Shown: positions 1-12,100 of the stretch, piece by piece
Layout of the letters: each line of letters starts with the position of its first letter
Position numbering within the stretch: position 1 is the first letter of the stretch
NCBI RefSeq assembly: GCF_964340395.1
Contig: NC_135568.1
Coordinates: 18,061,776 to 18,125,775 of the forward strand
DNA from: Glandiceps talaboti
Lineage: Eukaryota; Hemichordata; Enteropneusta; Spengelidae
DNA length: 64,000 nt
Direction: 5' to 3'
Made by a program: the position numbers and the translations under genes
The notes under the pieces: model-generated
What the model was told of the DNA's origin: nothing
Databases searched by the model: none
Seen by the model: only the letters and a program-made list of their open reading frames with translations

Positions 1-76
1 TTTAGAGTGACATAATATATCTGATATGTACCACTTCGTTGTAATCTTATTTTTCTTTAAATGTCTTATTTTACAG

Positions 77-118
77 GGAGCAACTGTATTTTTATCGACA
101 AGTGCATGCAATAAAGAG
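77..118 (+). CDS. Internal exon of unrecognised plus-strand gene (3' part of gene)
   Basis: A pyrimidine-rich TTTTACAG acceptor precedes the exon and a consensus GAG|GTAAGT donor follows it. Its 42 nt are open in phase 0 and read GATVFLSTSACNKE. They join in frame to the exon at 395. The gene begins upstream of the window, so the N-terminal part is not seen. I do not recognise the protein. The exon call rests on two good splice sites and on phase agreement with the next two exons. Confidence 0.6.
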
Positions 119-187
119 GTAAGTTAAGTGCTGAGAAAAAGGGACTCTGTTTCTCCGTGTATGGGTGTGTGTTTGTAATACAAGGAT

Positions 188-244
188 TGGTATGTATGTA
201 TGTATGTATGTATGTATGTATGTATGTATGTATGTATGTATGTA

Positions 245-279
<35 letters not shown>

Positions 280-312
280 ATGTATGTATGTATGTATGTG
301 TGTATGTATGTT
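188..312. repeat. (TATG)n microsatellite with (TG)n core
   Basis: A simple tetranucleotide run lies in the intron between the plus-strand exons at 77 and 395. The open frame across it on the minus strand is a consequence of the repeat. Confidence 0.95.
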
Positions 313-394
313 CATTAGCTATAACTTCATAATCTATTGTCTACCAGTTACTCTGAACTATAATTTGATAACATGATTAAAACGTCTTTTCCAG

Positions 395-595
395 ATGCTG
401 ATGGCAATCAGGATTAATTGCCATGGTGATGGAGATTACAAACAAGCTCTAGTTGAGGTGATGAAAACAGAGCATGCACGCTTTGATGTTAGGAAAACAA
501 ACAGACTACAGAGAAGAAAGATTGAAGCTATACGACTCAGTAAACTAAGGAGAGAGGAAACGAGAAATGAGAACATTATGGCAATGTTTACACTG
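395..595 (+). CDS. Exon of unrecognised plus-strand gene, basic helical segment
   Basis: The exon is bounded by a TTTTCCAG acceptor and an ACACTG|GTATGC donor. It is exactly 67 codons long and phase 0 at both ends. The peptide contains HGDGDYKQALVEVMKTEHAR and then a run rich in Arg, Lys and Glu (TNRLQRRKIEAIRLSKLRRE) that looks like a charged alpha helix or short coiled coil. No catalytic motif is visible. Codon-like composition against the AT-rich flanks and the matching phases support a real exon. The family is unknown to me. Confidence 0.7.
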
Positions 596-1093
596 GTATG
601 CGAGTAATTAAATATATATATATATTATATTATTAAGGTAGACTTGAAGCTGAAGTGCCTTTAACACCTTCATTCTGCATTTACCAAAAGAACTCGATTT
701 GTTTTATATTATCTTTATTATCAAAAAAACCCACATATATATAGTTCCAAAGACCCCAACCACTAATATTTCAGTCTTTAACATTTATATTAATTACAAA
801 TATATCGAAATATATTATTAATAATTTCTATCTTCATAAGAATATATAGAAAGTATAAATATATCTTGTCTGATAATTCAACACATGTGAATTGTTCTGT
901 GTTTGTCATAGCATACTGGAGTCAAAATACGATATATCTAATTATTTCATATTTATTAGATATGAAATTTGATAAGCAAACTTAAAACATCTTATAGAGA
1001 GAAAAATTACAATCTTAGATAATCATCACTATTAGGAAACATATGCCCTGTATGAGAATTTAATAATGAAATATACTTTTCTTGTTTTGGTAG

Positions 1094-1156
1094 GCTACTA
1101 AACGGCAATCGACAAGAATTTCTCCTGAAAAGAGGAAAGATCACTCTTACTATTAA
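1094..1156 (+). CDS. Terminal coding exon of unrecognised plus-strand gene
   Basis: After a TTTTGGTAG acceptor the phase-0 reading gives ATKRQSTRISPEKRKDHSYY and then a TAA stop, a basic serine-rich tail. With the two upstream exons it forms the last 101 residues of a plus-strand protein. The gene ends tail-to-tail with ACAD11, about 5.7 kb away. Possible poly(A) signals (AATAAA) lie at 1960-1965 and 2350-2355. The function is unknown. Confidence 0.55.
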   Translation, partial: ATKRQSTRISPEKRKDHSYY

Positions 1157-1602
1157 AATTGGTCTATATTAAACATTAAACAAATTCCACAACAAATATT
1201 ACTTTTGAAATACAGTGGACGTTTAGATAAACAACTTCATTTGATACCTAGACCAAGGCTGTCATGTACCAAATACCTGAGTCGTGTACCTGGAGTAAAT
1301 ATTATAATTCCATGGACCGATGATGTTCTTTGCTGAACTTTAAATAATAATTGATGTGACGTGATCATGAACAGCGCCATCTATCATGGAGTGACCAAGA
1401 CTGACAATCAATCAGACGAAATTAAAAGCTCTCAGCTTATCAAAATTAAGTTGTATGTATATGTTTACAATTTTAGTACTGATAGTCAAACCTAATTGTC
1501 AAGATAGTATGAATTCCTATATTGGAAAATGATGTCATTTAAATAATATTTAAATTAGAACACATTTGTAGTAATGTTTAAGTGTCTGTTAATCTGTAAG
1601 AT

Positions 1603-1680
1603 ATGCCGTGACGGGGCGCCCTCACACATCGGTCGACCCCCACAGGCCGGTTAAGGATCAACAACACGACGTATCTTGGG
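1603..1680. repeat. Dispersed GC-richer repeat, second copy upstream of ACAD11
   Basis: Twenty-five bases at 1610-1634 (GACGGGGCGCCCTC and onward to CGGTC) are identical to 47047-47071. Both copies continue with AGGCCGGT and end with CACGACGTATCTT, at 1665-1677 and about 47155-47167. The spacers between these blocks differ in length. The composition is much more GC-rich than the surroundings. The repeat family is not identified. Confidence 0.7.
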
Positions 1681-3093
1681 TGTACACATCTGAAAATGTT
1701 AAACTACACTGTGTGAACCCCATTTAACAACCTTTTTTGTGAACAGTTGCATAATTTAAAACCACATACAGGAAGACTTACCCTTTACCAGTATGGAAAT
1801 ATTGACCGAATTTTATACTATGTTAATATTATAAATATGTAAGGTATTTGCATAATATATCTATTATGACACCTGGGTCTTCACTTTTTGACAGTAGACT
1901 TGTATTTCACAAGTAGTTTGGTAACACCACTTCAACAATTACAAAACAACTGATATCTCAATAAATTTTACAGGAATAATGCAGAGTTCTTTATATAAAG
2001 ACATTGTGTGATATGTTATGTAAATCTAGAGAATGCAACTTGATAAGAATATTCTTTAAATATATCCATTCATCAAGTTTTCAGCACATTAGCAGACAAA
2101 GTGACATTTTATTACCCTCCATGTAAAACAATGTTATTGAAATTGTTTAGTCTTCAAGTTAATATATGTGACATGTCCAGATCAATGAATGAATGAATGA
2201 ATGAATGAATGGGTGGATGGATGGATGAATTATGACATTACTAACGACTTTGAAAGTTTGACAATTTTTTTAACCGTATTATTTCCTACCATGCATACAT
2301 CACATTTCCATGTTTTATATTCTTATGTAATAGACATTTTAGAAGGGTGAATAAAGATTATTATTGTACTAGGTGCACACATACAGACAGACAGACATGC
2401 ATGCATGCATACATACATACATAATACATACATACATACATACATACACACACACACACTCATACACACACACACACACACATGTGGATCATGACCAGTT
2501 TATGACTTTGTGTCAGCAAGTCCTCAACTCAAACAATATGGACTCAGAATTATGTCTCCAAGTATTATGGTTTCAGAGAAACTGCACACGGATTTTTTAG
2601 ACAAAAAGTATTCCTACTTTACGTTAATGCTTGTGTCAATTTAACTAGATAGTTACATGTATGACCAAGAAATAGTTGTGGATGGATGAACAGATATATT
2701 GAGCCAATAATGCCTCAGACAAAACTAGTTTAGAAGAGTTAATTCATCTATTTTTGTCTTTCTGTATATTCTGGGGACAAGATCAATTTACAGATAAAAC
2801 TGTTACACTATAGTTTAAAGATACATGCACTTTATTTGTGCAATATATATTTCCTTATCATTTTCCTTATGGATTATACAAGAACTGTGTTTACAATCAC
2901 ATGCAAAAGTAAATAAATAAATCAGAGTATCAGAAACTGTTGAAGTTTAGAAATAGCCTTCTTGATAGTTATTTGTGGTGAATACCTCATACTACAAATC
3001 AAGAGAAATGTTATGAATAACAATTGGACTTAACAAATAAATTGTGTGGTTCCGATTAAACTCAATTTTAAGTGGGGTAGATACATTTTTTAC

Positions 3094-3131
<38 letters not shown>

Positions 3132-3447
3132 GTTCAGGTAGTTATGTTTTCTGTTGTTTTCTATATGGTCTCTGTGTTATTGGTTTCTTCTCATCAGATG
3201 TACAGTCATTACAGATTGGAATAACAGTTTTATGTTGTCTTTTTAAGTTGATGTCAGTTTCCGCATCCACTATTTCTTGAGAGACTTCACAATTTTGGGT
3301 TGCACCGTGTAACCAATCGTCACGTCGCAAGTAATAACCTTTGACATATACCTACATGTAAAATGACGTTCAATGTTATGGCCGCTAAATAAAATGAGTC
3401 AAACTTGCAAACCAAAATGTTATATCTTTATCGTCAGACAATACCCA

Positions 3448-3530
3448 TGCCTCGCGAGGCGATGTATCAGTACGCAGTGCATCACATCACCGCGGATTCC
3501 ATGACTGCTATGGCGGTTAACTTTACTGAA
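3448..3530. promoter_or_regulatory. CpG-rich patch with CCTCGCGAGG palindrome
   Basis: In an AT-rich region this patch contains the perfect palindrome CCTCGCGAGG, followed by several CpGs and CCGCGG. A related TCTCGCGA lies at about 3759. TCTCGCGAGA-like palindromes are known elements of TATA-less animal promoters. Here there is no identified transcript start, so a regulatory role is only a guess. Confidence 0.2.
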
Positions 3531-4753
3531 ATGAGGACAAAGTTCTCGTGCTTAACGTTATGAAAAAAAAATTAAATATTATTTACATAAAATTACGTAA
3601 AAATACGTTAAACATTAGTCGTCATATCTAAGTCTCTTCAAAATATACACTTTGAATGAAGGAGAAAACGTAACAACATCATTTGAATAATTAAACAAAT
3701 ACTCGTAAGTTTACCCGTGGAGATTGAATTTTCAAATTCCAAGATTTGAATCATTCGATCTCGCGATCGCTTTAATTTCCTACACCACTATTAAAACCAT
3801 AACTCCAGAGTGTAGGACACTTTAATTTCCTCTACTCCCACTATTCTGAAAACTTCTAGTTTACTATTTTTCATTTTTTATTAATAATATTAATAAGGAA
3901 GAGTGGCTTATACATAAAATGTAAAAGTATAGCGTCATTTGTGTGCATAATCTCTAAACCATAACTTACTAATACACTTTATTCACTGTAACATGAAGTT
4001 AAGACAGTTGTCTGTGTGTCCAATGTTATTTTTTTTTTAATTCCAGGTTCTCACATTAGTGTTATCTTATCAGTGAAGGCACATTGATTACATAGGATTA
4101 TTCTTTTGTTCTGGACTAGTAACTCTCTTGTCGTGGCTAAGCCGCTCGGCATGCATACAAAGATTAGAGACGATAGTCACGAGTCTGGCAGCTAGACTAC
4201 TATACCGGTTGAAATTAATATTTTATTATTACTTTTAACCGTCCATTTCCTATTTTAATTACAATTTATAAAACCCCAAAACTTTTAATATCGTGGTTTA
4301 GTGAACAGATTTTTTAATGCCTCGGGATAAATTCTGGGGTAATTTCTAATGTTTTCAGTCGAATCGTTCACTTCTTTTGTAATTTATAGTAATAAAGCAA
4401 AGCTTGTCCAGCCAAACCCTGTGTCTGTATTTGATGTTAAATTTCATGTGACATTTTAAACTTTTTGTATAGAAATTATACTTATTAGTACACACATTGT
4501 ATTCTTCCTCCTATAGCTAGGATATAAAAAACAAACCTATTTTGAACAAATCACTTGTCCTATCTTTATCATTATATTACATTATCACTAATAGTAGACA
4601 GATGAACATAACTGATAAATACACCTGGATTTATATATTGAAGTTAACCTGTTCACACCTCCAGTTGGTTCAACACATTCAACTAGTTAATGAGTAAATT
4701 TAGATCATCCGGTTAACATCTAGTATGGACTCTACAGAGGGACAGATAATTTG

Positions 4754-4800
<47 letters not shown>

Positions 4801-6821
4801 TAAACGGCAGTGCATCCATTAAATGGCTTTTCATGCAAATGCAAGATAAAACAAGTACAATACAGATTTAAAATACAAATATACATAACAGACACAAATT
4901 TACGCTCTGTACAATAATGACCATCTTGAGGAAAGAGTACAAAGGGCATTACATTTATGAACTATTTGCAGCGATGGATGCCCTGTATCTGAAGGAACGA
5001 GAGTGGGCTTTCGGAATGTGGAATTTGGTCCTTGTATTGTATTGATGAAACGTATCATTGGTTGAAATAAGTTCAGAAAGGTACGATGGTACTTTGTTAA
5101 TAATACATTTTTTGACAAGTTAACAAAATAGGTGATTCTGTATCCTAAAGGGATGAAAAACCGTACTCATTCGTGCTTCAAATTGGCGGAGACGGTAGAT
5201 GTTGTCTCTCTTGCATGATCTTGCTTGCTAGCCCCTGAATCTGCCCTTTTGTTTATGGTAGACCCCTTGCTTTTTGCTTCGTTGATATTGTGTCACTTTA
5301 GCCATGCCTTCTTCTGTGTCAACATGTGATCTCATGGTGTGCATTTGCATTGACGTATAGTCAATTTGGGCTGCTTCTGTCAACAATGCCTTCACAGTAA
5401 ATCCTTCCTTTTGTATCAGAGCCTGGTTATCACTTGTTTGGATAATGTGATCTAATAATATTCTGTTGTCACATAATGTGGCTCCACATTTGCTTTATCT
5501 CTCAGTCTAACTGTGTATAGTTTTCCTTGCTCTTGGTTTAATAGCCTTCAGAAATATATATTTAACATGCTGCTCATTTTTCTATGGTGTGAAGTAATTG
5601 TTCAGTTTAGTTCTCAAATCTCATATTCATCACGATTATCTGGGTCTTGTAAGCGCTCTGCTAATCTGGCTATCTCCCCCCCCCCCCCCAGTGATTATTA
5701 TTATGGTGTCTCTCTTGTCAGCCAGCTGGTCACTCTGAAGTATCAAAAACCTCCTTCAATTCTCTTTAACCAATCTGCCTAATCTTTACCTGTTGTAATC
5801 TGGTCATTGACTGACTCCAGATTGATTGTCTCTTGAACTAGTACTTCAACTGTGATTGGCTATTGTCCTTCATCACCCATGACTGGTACACCAAAACACA
5901 CATCTCCAATGTGATCATATTAATTTGAACAATTCCCCAAAGCAACATCTTTAACAAATATCACAATAATTGGCCCAGCAGTTTTGAATTTAAGTTGTCC
6001 ACGCACGCGCATGCACACACACGCACATGCACGCACAGCACCATGTCTATATAAAGCACACTGAATGTCATTAGTTTAGCTATGCTAGTAAAGGTATGTA
6101 CAATCCTATATAAGTTCAAATTATTGATTCATACATAAAGGCACGTACACAGGTTTTCTATAGTAAGTATTCTGATTCAAAATATTTATTGCACTTTCCG
6201 TAAGATTATAAAACAATATAAACATTTTGTTATACAAATTCTGGTACAAGTATTAACAATTTTGTTAAACAATTGGATTCAAAGTACTTAAAAAATCTGA
6301 AGAAACAGTTCTGCAGTAAACAACTAACTAGTTCTTGATAAGAAAACTATAGACTTAGTCCTTATTGTCTATTTAATGCAGTAGAAACCATACTGAATAC
6401 AATATGTAGGCCACACTTCAACAGTCTAATGTTGTCATTTTGTTCTTTCTGAAGAGATAACTATGCATACCAACCCTTAGTCTGACATGATGAACTTTGT
6501 TTAAACATAAATTTGGAAGATGATTTGTGTCAAATAAACATTTTTTCCTGGCTTTGGTAAATCCGATATACATTATATGTTGCTAGCAATGGTACAAACT
6601 ATGCCCATGTAAAGATATATGCAACTTTTCTTCTATGTTTGATTACAAACTTTGCAATAACCTGTTTGCATTAATGTGACAAAATGATTCTGACCATTTA
6701 TAGTTATGTATATTGACAGCAGTGAATATAGTGGTAATATTTTATCCAGTCCAATGGCTACATTGCCATGGTAACTACATCTATATTACTGTCATTTTAA
6801 TACAAGTACACATAATTATAC

Positions 6822-6827
6822 TTTATT
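6822..6827 (-). promoter_or_regulatory. ACAD11 poly(A) signal AATAAA
   Basis: The minus strand reads AATAAA 12 bases after the ACAD11 stop codon, so a very short 3' UTR is possible. Another minus-strand AATAAA lies near 6184 and could serve a longer 3' UTR. Confidence 0.45.
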
Positions 6828-6839
6828 ACACTGTACATA

Positions 6840-7055
6840 TTACAGTTTTGATTTTTCTTGCTCTTGTAACTCTGTTTTAGCAATGGCTGTAAGATGAACC
6901 TCATCAGGACCATCAAAAATCTGCATGGCTCTAGCCCAAGCAAACCACTTCCAGAATGGATAATCTTGGCTGACCCCAGCAGCTCCATGAATCTGGATTG
7001 CATGGTCAATGATTTGTTTGACAGTTCTTGGAGTGGTGACAAATGCCATGGAAAT
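6840..7055 (-). CDS. ACAD11: ACAD11 exon 19 (C-terminus, PTS1 SKL)
   Basis: Seventy-two codons including TAA, residues 705-775, acceptor AACTTTCAG. It encodes [20 protein letters not shown], then [10 protein letters not shown], then [19 protein letters not shown] and the terminal KSKL. D752 aligns with the catalytic glutamate position of medium-chain acyl-CoA dehydrogenase (the human ACAD11 segment is also DGPDEVHL). SKL is a canonical PTS1. Confidence 0.96.
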   Translation of the reverse strand: MSMAFVTTPRTVKQIIDHAIQIHGAAGVSQDYPFWKWFAWARAMQIFDGPDEVHLTAIAKTELQEQEKSKL

Positions 7056-9037
7056 CTGAAAGTTAACACAAACATGTTAAAAACTTTAGCAGAAATTCTG
7101 TAAAAGTATGTATGTAAGTCAAGATGTGCTTACATGATGTTTCATCATGTCATGATCCACTCTTAATCTACATGTAACCAGATGATATAAACAAAAGTAA
7201 TCACAGTTTTACCAGTGGTGGTGCTATGACTCGACCTGCATAAGTAACCTTTTCACTGACTATAAGAACAGCAATAGAGAAAGTAGATCATGCTGAGACC
7301 AGATGTAAACTGAATGATTCCGTAAGGGCAAAACTTTACATTGTTGTTCCTTCACGCCTTGTGGAAAAGAAAAATTCTGTGCGACCAGATATGATATTGT
7401 ATATCCATTATCAATAAAGAAATCATAGCTTTGAAATTCTGGCTGAAACATTGTACATATCCACTTCTGCAAAAGTTTGGCGTAATTTCAACTCGCCATA
7501 TTAAACTTTCAGTAGAGTTCACCATTTTAGATACTGGAAAAAATGTAAACTGACATCTAAGATATCACAAAAAGATGAATTCATATGTGCTTTAAATGAC
7601 CTAGTTTTTAAAAAAAAAAAATGGCAGTCTTTATGTGACAGTCCATCTCAACACTGTCGGTAGAGAGAGGGTTAATTTGACATGGAAGTTGAAGCTGACC
7701 TGGTTTGACTGATGATCTTCCCATGCATGCTTGCACAGCAAACCGAAACATGTGGGAGTGAAAACACGTATCAAGGAAGTACAAAAATGATTATCAATTT
7801 TGATTGATAATGAAATAGTGAAGAGATTGTATGAATTTATCTCTGTGAATTCTCCAGCATGATTGCCAACAGATGCAATCTTACGGCCAACACAGCACGC
7901 AATGTGACGCATTTATAGAACGTTGTATCAAAGACCTCACTGTAGCTAGAATTTTTACAGGTCTAATTACCAAAAATATGCAAATAATTTATTGAAACTA
8001 AAAGATACATCAATAATATTTTCAGGCCAGGTGCACTTTGGTATCACAAATGTATGTACCAAATTATATTGAATTTGAAGCTTGCATTCTTAAAATATAG
8101 TCTAATTACCAAAAATACCATCAATGGCCTTGTAGCACAACTGTACAGTTTTTAAAAATATTTATCCATATGCTAGTCCATGCTAACAATAGGTGTTCAT
8201 TTGCTGAATGACTATCCAGTTGCCTATCCAACCATATTGCTATCTTTGCGATATACGCGATCATTTGGCTGTTGCTATGAACATAGTCATGTTGCTAGAT
8301 ATATTTGCATACAGTTTTGAATGTTTTGTTCACTTGTCTATGAATTCCTGATATTATCTTTGCACTATACATGATCATTTGGCTGTTGTTATGGCGTGGT
8401 CTTGTTTCTAGGCATATTTGCATACATTTTTTAATGTTTACTCATTTGTCTATTAATCCTCTTGTTATCTTCGCAATATATGTGATTATTTGGCTGTTGC
8501 TATGGGCGTGGTCTTGTTGTTAGGCACATTTGAATACATTTTTTGAATGTTTATTCATTTGTCTTTCCTGTTATCTTTGTAATATACGTGATTATTTGGC
8601 TGTTGCTATGGGCGTGGTCTTGTTGCTAGGCAAATTTACATACATTTTTTGAATTGTCTATTAATCCCTGTTATCCTTGTGAAATACACAATCGTTTGGC
8701 TGTTGCTATGGGCGCGGTCATTGTTGCTAGGGATATTTGCATATATATATATTTAAATTGTTTACTCACTTGCCTACCCGATGATGTTGTTTCACCAAAA
8801 TATACTGTCATTTCGTTGTTGCTAAGGGCATGGCCATGGTTGCTAGGGCCAATTGTGTTAAAATATTTTAAAGACAATCTGCAGAATAACACTTCTAGAA
8901 ACATCTCGCCAAGTTTCATACCAATCTGGCAGGTACTTTTGGAGTTTAATTTGGACACCAGAAGTAACATGACCACCAAATATCAAAGCAATCGGTCTGG
9001 TAGTTTTTGACTTTAATTTGTTTACACACACACACAT

Positions 9038-9113
<76 letters not shown>

Positions 9114-12100
9114 ATCAACAGGCAGACAGGCAGACAGACAGACACTTTGCAGATTGGCGTAGGTATTTGATTTGACACTTAGAGGTGTTAGATGGAAGGA
9201 CAGTGAGCAAGAAAATATGAATTGTCATGTGATGTCGACTGAGACATGTTTGTCTTGTCTCTAGCTGTTTACAGTTTGGTAATGTCAACTAGGGGACTCG
9301 CTCACTAAATTTCAAGTATCCAACAAGTGAAACGAGGTATGCAATGAACTTGAACCAGTGCAATGTCAGCAAGTTTAGTTTAGTAGCAGCTGGAAAGTAC
9401 CTGTCCAGTTGAACTGTGTAGTAGAGGGGAACTGACAACAATGGTGGTGCGTGGTTCATATTGGTGTAAGTTATATGCAGCTAGATGCTAGTGTGAGTAT
9501 AGCCAACCAGTCGTCTAGTACTGATACACTTTCTACAGTAACTTTGGCAGTAGCTCAAATAGTCAGTGAGAAATACCTACATGGGAAACAGTAAAACTTA
9601 AATAAAATTGGTTTGGAATAAAAAGCAGAAGTTCCCATGCTCCGTGGAAAAGGGTAGTCACCCAGTTTCAAGATGGCCACCTACTTTGTAGAATAATAGG
9701 AGTTGGAATGCTCAGAGTATATTAGACTACAACACTTGGTTAATATTGGTGAACCATTTGGACAAAGTGGAGAAAACCCCTTATTGTTGATGTTGTTTGT
9801 GCTGTGAACTGTCAAGTAACTTAGAGTGAATTGCTCTGTATCCAGTGGTGTATGGAGATGAGATGTACCAAGGACCAGGCTAGTGTACAAATGTATGCTG
9901 AAAATTGTATGGCATGTTCATGTATGTTGTATTATGCTGGAACCTGAGCCTGTTGTATATGCATGTCGTGTTGAAAGCCAAAAGGTGAATGTTGGTGAAC
10001 TTGTCTAACTGTTGAACCAAATGAATGACGGACATTGAATGATAATTGTGGACTAGAAATGACTACATGTATATCGTTGAATGTACAGTACTGATGTGGA
10101 ATAGTAAGATGAAGAGAGACTTTACGGAGCTACCTCCTGGAATTGTAAATTGTATCCTTGGTAATTTTGGGTGTTCTTGTTAGAACCATTATCTGTGTCC
10201 ATATAAACAACTCTGTACTGTGTATTTATATATGTAATTGCATGATCTTTGATTTAAATGGGATTTCTTGAATATGTAAAATAAAGATTAGGGTTGGCAT
10301 GAAAAACTAGGTAGGGTCGGGTATCCGGAACAAACAACATTTACTTGGCCTTAGAATTTATTTAACTGAAGTATTTGAATTGAATTATTGTTTGATGTAT
10401 GTATGTATTTGTATGTATTTAGTATTGTTCTTTATTTATATTACTATTCATATCTTTATGTATATTACTATTCATATCTTTATGTATATTACTATTCATA
10501 TCTTTATGTATATTACTATTCATATCTTTATGTATATTACTATTCATATCTTTATGTATATTACTATTCATATCTTTATGTATATTACTATTCATATATA
10601 TTACTATTCATATCTTTATGTATATTACTATTCATATATATTACTATTCATATCTTTATGTATATTACTATTCATATCTTTATGTATATTACTATTCATA
10701 TTTGTGGTGTAATTATAGATGTGAGCATTGTACACCCTAAGACTTTGTGTGGTTGTTGTTTCTTCATAACTGTACACTCAGAATTTGTGTCCAAATGAAG
10801 CCAGTGCTAATACCTTAAGCCCCAATATAAATTATTATATGCATCTGATACTTGTTTACATAGCTGGGTAACAGGAAATTGGCGTTATTCGTGCGTGTAT
10901 CTTTTTACAAAAAAATATTTATTTACCCAAATCTTACACCTGTGCTGTGATCATTTTCATTTGAACACTTACTCCACTAGACACCCTAAGTTAACTACTG
11001 TCAAATCAAATACAAGTTCAATCATACTGGAGATTTTGACTTTTAATTCATCAACAGACATGCACTGCTTAGTATACCATAAAATGACATGTGCAAATTA
11101 AACTGTATAGCTGATCAACAGTTGACAATCTAAATCACAAATCAATCAATCAATACAACACACACAGTAATTGATTAGTTGACAGGCAACTAATTTTTGT
11201 CTCCCTTTCCTACAATTAATATTTATCAGAATGCCTGAAAATGATAATTGTAAATTTATTTTTAGATTATATTTCTGGGAACATATAAATTATGACTAGA
11301 TATCAAGATAAAGTTGACATAATCACATGAAAGTCAGACAATCCTAGAGATATTCAATAAGGTTAAGCATTACTTAATGTACACATTACCTGTTTCTTAG
11401 CAGCTTTCACACCATACTTGTCTTGGAGGTAAGCTGCTCTCAATACAAGTAATCTGGCTTTTTCTATCCCAATTCTACTTTCAGCTATTTGATGTTGTAC
11501 AACACCCTGTAACATTGCATAAAGCAGAAAGTAAACAACAGCAACATTGTATACAGCAGAAAGGAAACAACAGCAACATTGTATACAGAAGAAAGTAAAT
11601 AACTGTAACATTGTATACAACAGAAAGTAAATAACTGCAACATTGTATACAACAGAAAGTAAACAACAGTAACATTGTATACAGAAGAAAGTAAATAACT
11701 GTAACATTGTATACAACAGAAAGTAAATAACTGCAACATTGTATACAACAGAAAGTAAACAACAGTAACATTGTATACAGAAGAAAGTAAATAACTGCAA
11801 CATTGTATACAACAGAAAGTAAATAACTGCAACATTGTATACAGAAGACAGTAATTTATAAATAACTGCAACATTGTATACAGAAGACAGTAAATAACTG
11901 CAACATTGTATACAGAAGAAAGTAAACAACAGTAACATTGTATACAACAGAAAGTAAATAACTGCAACATTGTATACAGAAGACAGTAAATAACTGCAAC
12001 ATTGTATACAGAAGACAGTAAATAACTGCAACATTGTATACAGAAGAAAGAAAATAACTGCAACATTGTACACAGAAGAAAGTAAATAACTGCAGCATTG

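Larger units (their letters stand above)
1157..6821. other. Intergenic region between two convergent genes
   Basis: No convincing exon was found here. The stretch holds a dispersed repeat (1603-1680), short microsatellites (2191-2230 GAAT/GATG; 2385-2482 CATA/CA; 4752-4801 TTTA), a MITE fragment (3040-3310) interrupted by (GT)n, a small CpG-rich palindromic patch (3448-3530), a poly-C run near 5676 and the 3' end of a dispersed element (about 5905-6062). The 5513-5782 open frame has no splice or codon support. Confidence 0.6.
7056..11389. other. ACAD11 intron 18
   Basis: A 4.3-kb intron with no further exon evident. It holds a dispersed GTTGCTAGG-family element with a long (CA)n run (about 8160-9150), a MITE end (10262-10358) and a 24-bp tandem array (10436-10702). 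Confidence 0.7.
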
